From BACL11 sp945865535 (GTDB lineage Bacteria; Bacteroidota; Bacteroidia; Flavobacteriales; BACL11), in NCBI GenBank assembly GCA_947502765.1, contig CANNBA010000003.1, forward strand, positions 52,919 to 116,918: a stretch of 64,000 nucleotides of DNA, in the 5' to 3' direction. The translations under genes and the position numbers were made by a program. Positions 52,170-59,111 of this stretch are shown one piece after another. Positions within the stretch are counted from its first letter, which is position 1, and each line of letters begins with the position of its first letter. The notes beneath the pieces are model-generated. The model saw only the letters and a program-made list of their open reading frames with translations, was not told where the DNA came from and ran no database searches.

Positions 52170-53117
52170 ATGAATACAGCAATTGAAAAAGTAGAAGTAT
52201 TAATAATTGGTTCAGGTCCTGCTGGCTATAGTGCAGCAATTTATGCGGCAAGAGCTGATATGAACCCAGTTGTTATTCAAGGATTACAACCAGGAGGTCA
52301 GTTAACTACTACTACTGATGTTGATAATTACCCTGGATATAAAGATGGAATTAAGGGCCCTGAAATGATGGAAGACTTTAAAGCTCAAGCTGAAAGGTTC
52401 GGTACAGATACAAGATGGGGAATGGTTACAAAAGTAGATTTTTCTGCGCGCCCTTTCAAAGTGGAAGTAGATGAAAAAGATATTATTTTAGCTGAAACAG
52501 TCATTATTGCAACAGGTGCATCTGCCAAATGGTTAGGAATGGATGATGAAAAAAGATTAAATGGATATGGTGTATCGGCTTGCGCAACTTGTGATGGATT
52601 TTTCTACAAAGGAAAAGAGGTTGTAGTTGTTGGTGCAGGAGATACTGCTGCTGAAGAGGCTACTTATCTTGCAAAGATGTGCACTAAAGTAACTATGCTA
52701 GTGCGTAAAGATGAAATGCGTGCCTCAAAAGCCATGCAACATAGAGTATTTAAGACTCCAAATCTTAAGGTGCTGTTCAATTACGATACCAAAAGTATTA
52801 ATGGAGAGACTGGTGTTATAGGAGTTGAAAGTGTAACTGCAGTAAATAATAAAAGTGGTGAAGAAATTACTATTCCAGCTTCAGGTTTTTTTGTAGCTAT
52901 TGGGCATAAACCAAATACTGATTTATTTAAAGGGCAATTGGATATGGATGAAAATGGATATTTAATTGTTGAAGCGGGAACCTCAAAAACTAAAATAGCT
53001 GGAGTTTTTGCCGCAGGTGATGTAGCAGATCATGTTTATCGCCAAGCAGTAACATCAGCTGGAACCGGATGTATGGCCGCCTTAGATGCCGAACGATTCT
53101 TAGCCGACAACAAGTAA
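52170..53117 (+). CDS. trxB: Thioredoxin-disulfide reductase
   Basis: NADPH-dependent flavoenzyme that reduces thioredoxin. 315 residues. FAD site IIGSGPAGYSAAIYAARA (12-29), redox pair C138-A-T-C141 in ACATCDGFFY, NADPH site VVVVGAGDTAAEEATYL and the C-terminal FAD motif GVFAAGDVADHVYRQAVTSAGTGC. It is 11 bp after the DUF4249 gene; this closeness is likely incidental or reflects read-through. The recQ gene follows with its own promoter box. Confidence 0.95.
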   Translation: MNTAIEKVEVLIIGSGPAGYSAAIYAARADMNPVVIQGLQPGGQLTTTTDVDNYPGYKDGIKGPEMMEDFKAQAERFGTDTRWGMVTKVDFSARPFKVEVDEKDIILAETVIIATGASAKWLGMDDEKRLNGYGVSACATCDGFFYKGKEVVVVGAGDTAAEEATYLAKMCTKVTMLVRKDEMRASKAMQHRVFKTPNLKVLFNYDTKSINGETGVIGVESVTAVNNKSGEEITIPASGFFVAIGHKPNTDLFKGQLDMDENGYLIVEAGTSKTKIAGVFAAGDVADHVYRQAVTSAGTGCMAALDAERFLADNK

Positions 53118-53174
53118 ACATACTTTGTAATTTTCTATAAAAAATTCTATATTCTAGAGGTATTTTTTATTTTG

Positions 53175-53182
53175 TACTTTTG
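53175..53182 (+). promoter_or_regulatory. -7 box TACTTTTG for recQ
   Basis: Exact TAnnTTTG match ending 6 nt before the recQ ATG at 53189, predicting a leaderless mRNA. It contains the upstream in-frame TTG (53180), which therefore should not be the start. Confidence 0.5.
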
Positions 53183-53188
53183 GTTTTA

Positions 53189-55090
53189 ATGAATGCGATT
53201 GATGTATTAATAAAATATTGGGGACACACTCAGTTTCGCTTAAAGCAAGAAGAAATTATAGACCAAATCATTGAGCAAAAAGATACCCTTGCTTTATTAC
53301 CAACTGGTGGTGGAAAATCAATTTGCTACCAAGTTCCCGCACTTATGCAAGAAGGAATATGCTTAGTAATTTCCCCTCTTATTGCTTTAATGGATGATCA
53401 AGTAAGGCACTTACAATCAAAAGGAATAAAATCTGTAGCTATAACCAGTAATATGCATTATTCTGAGATTGATACAGCACTTACTAATTGTATATATGGA
53501 GGTGTGAAATTTCTGTATTTATCTCCTGAAAGATTACAAAATGATTTGGTCCAAAGTCGCATTAAGGAAATGAATATTAATTTGATTACCGTTGATGAAG
53601 CTCACTGTATATCAGAGTGTGGGCATAATTTTCGGCCCTCTTACCGCCATATTTCTGAAATAAGAAGTATCATTCCAGATGTACCACTTCTAGCCCTTAC
53701 TGCCACTGCTACTGCTGATGTAATCAAAGATATCCAACAGAACCTTTTATTTAAACAAGAAAACTTAATTAAATCCTCTTTTACTAGAGTTAACATGTCC
53801 TATGTAGTAGATAATATTGAAGATAAAAATTCAAGATTATTGAAATTATTAAATAAAATAAAAAGTTCCGTAATCATTTATGTGGGTACTCGAAAGAAAG
53901 CCAAAGATATAACAGACTTTTTAGTTACTAATAACTTTTCAGCCAATTATTATCATGCTGGATTGTCAGCTGAAGTAAGAACTACTAGACAAGAGAGTTG
54001 GACTAAAAATCAAACAAGAATTATGGTTGCTACCAATTCTTTTGGAATGGGGATTGATAAAGCAGATGTTAAACTTGTAGTTCATCTGGATTTACCCTTT
54101 ACAATTGAAGCTTATTTCCAAGAAGCTGGTAGGGCTGGTAGAAATGGGAAACAAGCTTATGCGTTTTTGCTTGCAAATAATAGTGACATTAAAAAACAAG
54201 AAGATTTATTAAAACTTAAGTATCCTACTATTGAAGAAATATTAGAGGGTTATCAAAATATAGCAAATTATCTTCAAATTGCTATAGCTGATTTTCCTGA
54301 GGATCCTATTCCTTTTGATATTGCAGCATTTACCGAAAGGTATGAAACCAATAGCTTAAAAACCTATAATATTCTTAAATATCTAGAAAAAGAAGAAAAA
54401 ATAAAACTTTCGGATGGGATAAACTCTCCTTCAAAAGTAAAGATTACCATTCCAAGCTCAGAGTTATACAAATTTCAAATAACAAATAAATTTTATGATC
54501 CCTTTATAAAATTACTTTTAAGATCTTATAATAATCTTTTTAATCATCTTGTTGTAATTAATGAAAAAGAAATTGCAAGTCGTTTTAACAGTTCAATTGA
54601 TGAGGTAAAAACAATATTATCTAAACTTAAACAACTAGAGATTATAGATTATCAAGAACAAAACGACCTTGGTCAACTTACATTTTTGCAAGCTCGACAA
54701 GATTTAAACAGCCTGCACCTAAACGAAAAAAAATGGGAAGAAAGAAAGGCCTATGAAAGTAAAAAACTAAGTGATATTGCAAATTACATAAACAAAAAAG
54801 ACAGCTGTAGAAGTCAACTATTACTCCATTATTTTGGAGAAGAAAAATCAGATAAATGTGACCTTTGTGATGTATGTATTATCGAGAAAAGAAATGCTAT
54901 AAAGGATAAAGAATTTAAAGAAATTTCCGAAAGAATTAGACAGCTCTTAAGTGATACTGAAATGACTTTAACAGAACTCTGCAATTCAATATCTGATGTT
55001 AGAGAACAAGAAATCATCAATATATTAAACTTTTTATTTGATAACGATAAAATTGCAAAGTTTGGGAATAAATACCAATGGAAAGGATAA
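53189..55090 (+). CDS. recQ: RecQ family ATP-dependent DNA helicase
   Basis: 3'-5' DNA helicase in replication-fork and recombination repair. 633 residues from the ATG at 53189; a TTG nine bases upstream lies in the promoter box. Motif 0/I FRLKQEEIIDQI and LLPTGGGKSICYQVPAL, DEAH box TVDEAHCISECGHNFRPSY, motif III LTATAT, motif VI QEAGRAGRNGK. A RecQ-CT zinc site follows, with CRSQLLLHYFGEEKSDKCDLCDVC (core CDLCDVC), then a winged-helix region. There is no HRDC domain, so it is a shorter paralogue type common in Bacteroidota. fmt starts 9 bp later. Confidence 0.93.
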   Translation: MNAIDVLIKYWGHTQFRLKQEEIIDQIIEQKDTLALLPTGGGKSICYQVPALMQEGICLVISPLIALMDDQVRHLQSKGIKSVAITSNMHYSEIDTALTNCIYGGVKFLYLSPERLQNDLVQSRIKEMNINLITVDEAHCISECGHNFRPSYRHISEIRSIIPDVPLLALTATATADVIKDIQQNLLFKQENLIKSSFTRVNMSYVVDNIEDKNSRLLKLLNKIKSSVIIYVGTRKKAKDITDFLVTNNFSANYYHAGLSAEVRTTRQESWTKNQTRIMVATNSFGMGIDKADVKLVVHLDLPFTIEAYFQEAGRAGRNGKQAYAFLLANNSDIKKQEDLLKLKYPTIEEILEGYQNIANYLQIAIADFPEDPIPFDIAAFTERYETNSLKTYNILKYLEKEEKIKLSDGINSPSKVKITIPSSELYKFQITNKFYDPFIKLLLRSYNNLFNHLVVINEKEIASRFNSSIDEVKTILSKLKQLEIIDYQEQNDLGQLTFLQARQDLNSLHLNEKKWEERKAYESKKLSDIANYINKKDSCRSQLLLHYFGEEKSDKCDLCDVCIIEKRNAIKDKEFKEISERIRQLLSDTEMTLTELCNSISDVREQEIINILNFLFDNDKIAKFGNKYQWKG

Positions 55091-55099
55091 ATTTGTCTT

Positions 55100-56089
55100 A
55101 TGAAAATTGTATTTTTTGGAACTCCAGAATTTGCTGCAGCTAATCTTCAATATTTAATTGAGAATGGAAATGAAATCGTTGCAGTGGTAACTCCTGCTGA
55201 TAGTAAAACTGGTAGAGGTAAGCAGCTAAAAGCTTGTGCAGTTAAACAAGTTGCTTTAACAAATAACCTTCCAGTTTTACAACCCGAAAAATTAAGAGCA
55301 GATGGGTTTGTTAATACACTTACAAATTTTAAGGCCGACTTATTTGTTGTTGTAGCCTTTAGAATGCTTCCTGAAGTTGTTTGGAAAATACCCACAAAAG
55401 GAACTATAAATCTTCATACTTCACTACTTCCAAATTACAGAGGTGCAGCTCCAATAAATCGAGTATTAATTAATGGCGAAAAAGAAACTGGGATTAGTAT
55501 TTTTTTTATCGATCAAAACATTGATTCAGGAGCAATTATTCAGCAAGAAAAAATTCAATTAACTGATACAATTACAGCTGCACAATTGCATGAAAAACTA
55601 GTAAGTAAAGGAAATAATCTACTTATTAGCACACTGAATGCAATTAAGAATGATTCTGCAGTCCAAATACCTCAAAAAGCTAGTAAAGCTATCTTAGAGG
55701 CTCCCAAATTAACTAAAGAACTACTTCAAATAAATTGGAAAAAATCAGCTATTGATATTCACAATTTGGTAAGAGGCCTCTCCCCTTTTTTAGCTAACAA
55801 CATCATGTTAAAAGATGTCGCTATTTGTCCTTCCGCTTGGTTTTATTTAGAAGATAATATGAGTAATCAAAAAAGAATAAAATTGCATCTGACGGAAGTT
55901 ATTAAATCAGAATCAAAAGATCTTTGGGGTATTAAGACTGATAATAAAACCTACTTGCATATCAATACCAAAAAAGATGCAATTGCTATCCTTAATTTAC
56001 AAGTTGAGGGGAAAAACCCTATGACCATTCAACAATTTCTACAAGGAAATAAAATCACTGAACAGCATAAAATAGTATGCCTGAATTAA
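55100..56089 (+). CDS. fmt: Methionyl-tRNA formyltransferase
   Basis: Formylates Met-tRNA(fMet) from 10-formyl-THF. 329 residues, slightly longer than usual. Formyl-transfer domain with FFGTPEFAAANL, catalytic N104, H106 and D142 (INLHTSLLPNYRGAAPI and IDSGAII), and the KEKL-type linker. The C-terminal OB-like domain (about 210-320) is present. It follows recQ by 9 bp and its last 13 bp overlap the trmH-like gene. Confidence 0.93.
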   Translation: MKIVFFGTPEFAAANLQYLIENGNEIVAVVTPADSKTGRGKQLKACAVKQVALTNNLPVLQPEKLRADGFVNTLTNFKADLFVVVAFRMLPEVVWKIPTKGTINLHTSLLPNYRGAAPINRVLINGEKETGISIFFIDQNIDSGAIIQQEKIQLTDTITAAQLHEKLVSKGNNLLISTLNAIKNDSAVQIPQKASKAILEAPKLTKELLQINWKKSAIDIHNLVRGLSPFLANNIMLKDVAICPSAWFYLEDNMSNQKRIKLHLTEVIKSESKDLWGIKTDNKTYLHINTKKDAIAILNLQVEGKNPMTIQQFLQGNKITEQHKIVCLN

Positions 56090-56757
56090 CTGCTGATTTA
56101 GTGGAACATCTTAAAGGGTTTGTATTAGATGAAAGACGCAAACTTTTTGAAGCTAAAATCCAAGAAAGAACCCAACACCTTACCATTGTGCTTGAAAATA
56201 TTTTTCAAGGAAGAAATATTTCTGCCTCAATAAGATCGGCTGATTGTTTTGGGATACAAGATGTACATATTATCGAAAATGACAACCTCTTTAATGATGA
56301 TTCAGAAGTATCAATGGGTGCAGAAAAATGGATTACAACAAAACGATACAACCAAAACAAACATAACAGTATTGAAGCTATTGAAAATCTTAAATCAAAT
56401 GGCTACCAAATAATTGCAACTACACCGCACAATGCTGATTGTGATTTATATGATTTAGATATCACAAAGAAAACTGCTTTATTTTTTGGAGCTGAAGTGA
56501 AAGGTTGTAGTAAAGAAACATTAACCCTGGCAGATAAAAGAATGAAAATACCAATATATGGATTTACAGAAAGTTATAATATTTCGGTTTCGGTATCATT
56601 ATGTTTACAACATTTAACTTATAAAATGAGACAATCAAATATGGATTGGAAATTATCATTAGATCAGCAAGAGAAAGTAATGCTGCAATGGCTAAGAAAT
56701 AGCATTAAATCAGCAGCAGAAATTGAAGAAAAATACCTAAGCGAGCACACTAAATAA
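56077..56757 (+). CDS. TrmH-family (SPOUT) tRNA/rRNA 2'-O-methyltransferase
   Basis: 226 residues. SPOUT knot motifs: NISASIRSADCFGIQDVHIIE (motif 1 with the catalytic Arg), ALFFGAEVKGCSKETL (motif 2) and IPIYGFTESYNISVSVSLCL (motif 3). The N-terminal helix LDERRKLFEAKIQERTQHLTIVLENI and C-terminal extension resemble TrmH, which makes Gm18 in tRNA; rRNA targets are possible. It overlaps fmt by 13 bp, so translation is probably coupled. Confidence 0.9.
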   Translation: MPELTADLVEHLKGFVLDERRKLFEAKIQERTQHLTIVLENIFQGRNISASIRSADCFGIQDVHIIENDNLFNDDSEVSMGAEKWITTKRYNQNKHNSIEAIENLKSNGYQIIATTPHNADCDLYDLDITKKTALFFGAEVKGCSKETLTLADKRMKIPIYGFTESYNISVSVSLCLQHLTYKMRQSNMDWKLSLDQQEKVMLQWLRNSIKSAAEIEEKYLSEHTK

Positions 56758-56799
56758 TAATTTATATCTTTACCAAAATTAATACACTATAAATACACT

Positions 56800-56997
56800 A
56801 TGGGAAAAGGCGATAAAAAATCAAAAAAGGGTAAAATATTTAAAGGCAGTTATGGAGTTTCAAGACCTAGAAAAACGGATGTAGCAATTATTGTTCCTAA
56901 TAAAAAGAAAGCAGCACCTGAAACGCAAGCTGTTGCAAAGAAAGCAGCACCTGAAAAGAAAACTACTACAAAGAAAAAAACAGTTGCAAAAAAATAA
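56800..56997 (+). CDS. Small ribosomal protein THX (bTHX)
   Basis: 65 residues. MGKGDKKSKKGKIFKGSYGVSRPRK is the bTHX core that sits on the 30S head. After about residue 33 comes a Lys/Ala/Pro-rich low-complexity tail with two KKAAPE repeats, longer than the 26-residue Thermus protein and likely disordered. A near-consensus TATCTTTA box (56765-56772) lies upstream. A terminator follows the stop. Confidence 0.9.
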   Translation: MGKGDKKSKKGKIFKGSYGVSRPRKTDVAIIVPNKKKAAPETQAVAKKAAPEKKTTTKKKTVAKK

Positions 56998-57022
56998 AAG
57001 TATTTTTTGATGAATTAAAAAC

Positions 57023-57055
57023 TAAGGTTAGCATTAAGGTGCTAGCCTTTTTTTA
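57023..57055. terminator. Terminator between THX and pdxH
   Basis: AAGGTTAGCA, loop, TGCTAGCCTT with a T7 run on the + side (one G-T wobble). It lies 26 bp after the THX stop. The pdxH stop (57034) falls inside it, so the hairpin also overlaps the end of that gene on the minus strand. Confidence 0.75.
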
Positions 57056-57669
57056 TGCCAATTTTCTCCATCAAATTCATACAAAATCCTGTCGTGAAAC
57101 CTTGAAGGTCTTCCTTGCCAAAACTCAATTTTTTGAGCATCTATATTATACCCACCCCAGTGTAAAGGACGCTTAACTTCCTTGCCTTTAAATTGATTTT
57201 CTAATTCATTAAATGATGCTGTAAAATTGTAATTCAAATCAATTGCAGTGCTTTGATCGCTTAACCAAGCTCCCAACTGACTTTCTCTTGGTCTAGATTT
57301 AAAATAAGCATCCGAATCTTTAGGATTTATTTTCTTGGCTTCTCCATTTATTCTCACTTGACGTTCTAATTCTGGCCAGTAAAAATTAAGCGCTACATAC
57401 TTGTTAGTTGTAATATCAATCGATTTATCACTTTTATAATTCGTAAAAAAGGTAAAACCCTTATCACTTACAGCTTTTAACAAAACTACACGTGATGATG
57501 GTTTATGATCAGAAGAAATAGTAGCTAAAACACAGGCATTTGCTTCATTTTTATTAGTTTTTAAAGCATCATCAAACCACTTTAAAAAAAAAGTAATAGG
57601 ATTTTCATCTAAATTCTCAAAATCAATCTTTGATTTTTTATAATCAAGCCTCATATTTTTTAAATCCAT
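57034..57669 (-). CDS. pdxH: Pyridoxamine 5'-phosphate oxidase
   Basis: FMN enzyme that makes pyridoxal 5'-phosphate from PNP or PMP. 211 residues, a normal length. DENPITFFLKWFDDAL, NACVLATISSDHKPSSRVVLLK (FMN/PLP contacts), FTFFTNYKSDKSIDI, FYWPELERQVRINGEAKKI, SRPRESQLGAWLSDQST, and the C-terminal IEFWQGRPSRFHDRILYEF with W-x-x-x-R-L-x-P (core KKRLAP). All are classical. It is divergent from yqgE; its promoter reaches into the yqgE start. Confidence 0.95.
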   Translation of the reverse strand: MDLKNMRLDYKKSKIDFENLDENPITFFLKWFDDALKTNKNEANACVLATISSDHKPSSRVVLLKAVSDKGFTFFTNYKSDKSIDITTNKYVALNFYWPELERQVRINGEAKKINPKDSDAYFKSRPRESQLGAWLSDQSTAIDLNYNFTASFNELENQFKGKEVKRPLHWGGYNIDAQKIEFWQGRPSRFHDRILYEFDGENWHKKRLAP

Positions 57670-57671
57670 GA

Positions 57672-57679
57672 TATATTTG
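57672..57679 (+). promoter_or_regulatory. -7 box TATATTTG for yqgE
   Basis: TAnnTTTG match 46 nt before the yqgE ATG, adjacent to the pdxH start codon on the other strand. No -33 element is clear. Confidence 0.4.
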
Positions 57680-57709
57680 CCTTCAAATTGTACATTTACA
57701 TAACTTTAA

Positions 57710-57740
57710 CAAAAGTAATTTAATTATGCTTACTATCAAA
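57710..57740 (-). promoter_or_regulatory. pdxH promoter, overlapping the yqgE start
   Basis: On the minus strand TTTG (57740-57737), a 19-nt spacer and TACTTTTG (57717-57710). The -33 lies inside the first yqgE codons. Together with the yqgE box the two 5' leaders would overlap by about 20 nt. Confidence 0.6.
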
Positions 57741-58277
57741 AAAGGACGCTTATTGATTTCAGAGCCTTCTTTAAGTGATCCAACATTTTTTAAAAGTGTT
57801 GTTTTAATTACCCATCATAGTGCTGATGAAAGTATAGGATTAGTGTTAAACCATGGCACTAAAATTAACTTAAATGAAATACTTAATGATATCCCATTAA
57901 GTGATTTTCCTGTTTATATTGGAGGACCAGTAGAAAAAAATGCTGTTCAGTTTATTCATACCTTAGGAGATATGATTTCTAATACTAAAGAGATTGCTAA
58001 GGGACTCTACTGGGGAGGTGATTTTGATAAAATTTTGGAGTTAATAACTGAAAACAAAATTTCAAAAAATCAAATAAGATTCTTTGCAGGCTATTCTGGA
58101 TGGGGTGAAGATCAGTTGAATAATGAAATTAGAGAAAATGGCTGGATAATACATGAATCTAATGTTGATCTTTGCATGGATTATTCTAGTGAAAAACTTT
58201 GGAGTGACTTGATAAAAACAAAGAATGAAAAGTATGCTATCTGGGCAAATTTACCTAAAAATCCAAGCTTGAATTAA
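57726..58277 (+). CDS. YqgE/AlgH family protein
   Basis: 183 residues. KKGRLLISEPSLSDPTFFKSVVLITHHSADESIGLVLNH, then FPVYIGGPVEKNAVQFIHTL, GLYWGGDFDKI and RFFAGYSGWGEDQLNNEI (core GYSGWGEDQL) are family hallmarks. AlgH was linked to alginate regulation in Pseudomonas, but the biochemical role is unknown. Its 3' end overlaps the class IV aminotransferase end by 23 bp (convergent). It is part of the pdxH-yqgE-aminotransferase group common in Flavobacteriia. Confidence 0.92.
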   Translation: MLTIKKGRLLISEPSLSDPTFFKSVVLITHHSADESIGLVLNHGTKINLNEILNDIPLSDFPVYIGGPVEKNAVQFIHTLGDMISNTKEIAKGLYWGGDFDKILELITENKISKNQIRFFAGYSGWGEDQLNNEIRENGWIIHESNVDLCMDYSSEKLWSDLIKTKNEKYAIWANLPKNPSLN

Positions 58278-59070
58278 TTAACTGCTGCTGAATAAAATTA
58301 GCTGTATTAAAGCAATAAAAAGAGGTGTTTTCTATGCTTTTTACTGATGTAATTCCACTTGTTGAATTAGTAAGAAATACCTCATCAGCATCCAGTATTT
58401 CATTTGAAAAGATTGATTTTTCAATAATAGTTATCTCTTTACTAAGCCATTTTCTCATAGTTCCATCAACACAGCCATCAGAGAGTGATGGTGTGTATAT
58501 TTTTTCATCTTTTACAATAAAAATATTAGCATTAGTCGCTTCAATAATATTGCCTGAAGTATTTAATAGTATTGCATTATCAAAATTATGCTCATTGGCA
58601 TGAATTGATCCTAAAACGGAAACCAAAGAGTTGACAGATTTAATATTTGACAAAGAACCAAGGGCTTTACATTGATTATCATAAAAACATAAAGAAATGG
58701 AATTGTTGTGTTTATATCCAAGCCCATCAATAGTACAAATAAATAAATCTGACTGATTTGATTTTGGCAAGTATCTACCAGCTCCACTTCTGCTAATATG
58801 AATTTTGATACTCCCATTTATCATTTTATTAAGCTTTAGCAATTGAGATATTTGTTCTTGAAAAAATATTGAAGTATAATTATCACTTATTTTTAAAACA
58901 CTTAAACCAAGTTTAATTCTTTCAAAATGGCAAGAAAAATTAAATGGTTTTGAATTAATTATTTTAACCGTTTCAAAGAAACCATCTCCATAATTAAAAG
59001 CTCTGCTATTACTAGAAATGGAAAAATCTTTTTCAGTGATAAATGCTCCATTATAAAATACTACTTTCAT
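58255..59070 (-). CDS. Class IV aminotransferase (aminodeoxychorismate lyase / BCAT-like)
   Basis: 271 residues, PLP fold type IV. FNYGDGFFETVKI (26-38), HFERIKLGLSVLKI, the PLP lysine K144 in SNIKSVNSLVSVLGS, then NEHNFDNAILLNTSGNIIEATNANIFIV and LSDGCVDGTMRKWL. The short length and FETVK pattern match the ADC-lyase/BCAT/D-amino-acid aminotransferase group. Lyase activity (p-aminobenzoate for folate) is the leading guess; branched-chain transamination cannot be excluded. It converges with yqgE (23-bp overlap). Confidence 0.87.
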   Translation of the reverse strand: MKVVFYNGAFITEKDFSISSNSRAFNYGDGFFETVKIINSKPFNFSCHFERIKLGLSVLKISDNYTSIFFQEQISQLLKLNKMINGSIKIHISRSGAGRYLPKSNQSDLFICTIDGLGYKHNNSISLCFYDNQCKALGSLSNIKSVNSLVSVLGSIHANEHNFDNAILLNTSGNIIEATNANIFIVKDEKIYTPSLSDGCVDGTMRKWLSKEITIIEKSIFSNEILDADEVFLTNSTSGITSVKSIENTSFYCFNTANFIQQQLINSSLDF

Positions 59071-59111
59071 TTTGCTAATTATTTGTAAATTGCGAACCTA
59101 CAAAAATCCTG

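Noticed and set aside
53180..53188. TTG start for recQ
   Set aside because: It overlaps the TACTTTTG promoter box; the ATG nine bases later is the better start.
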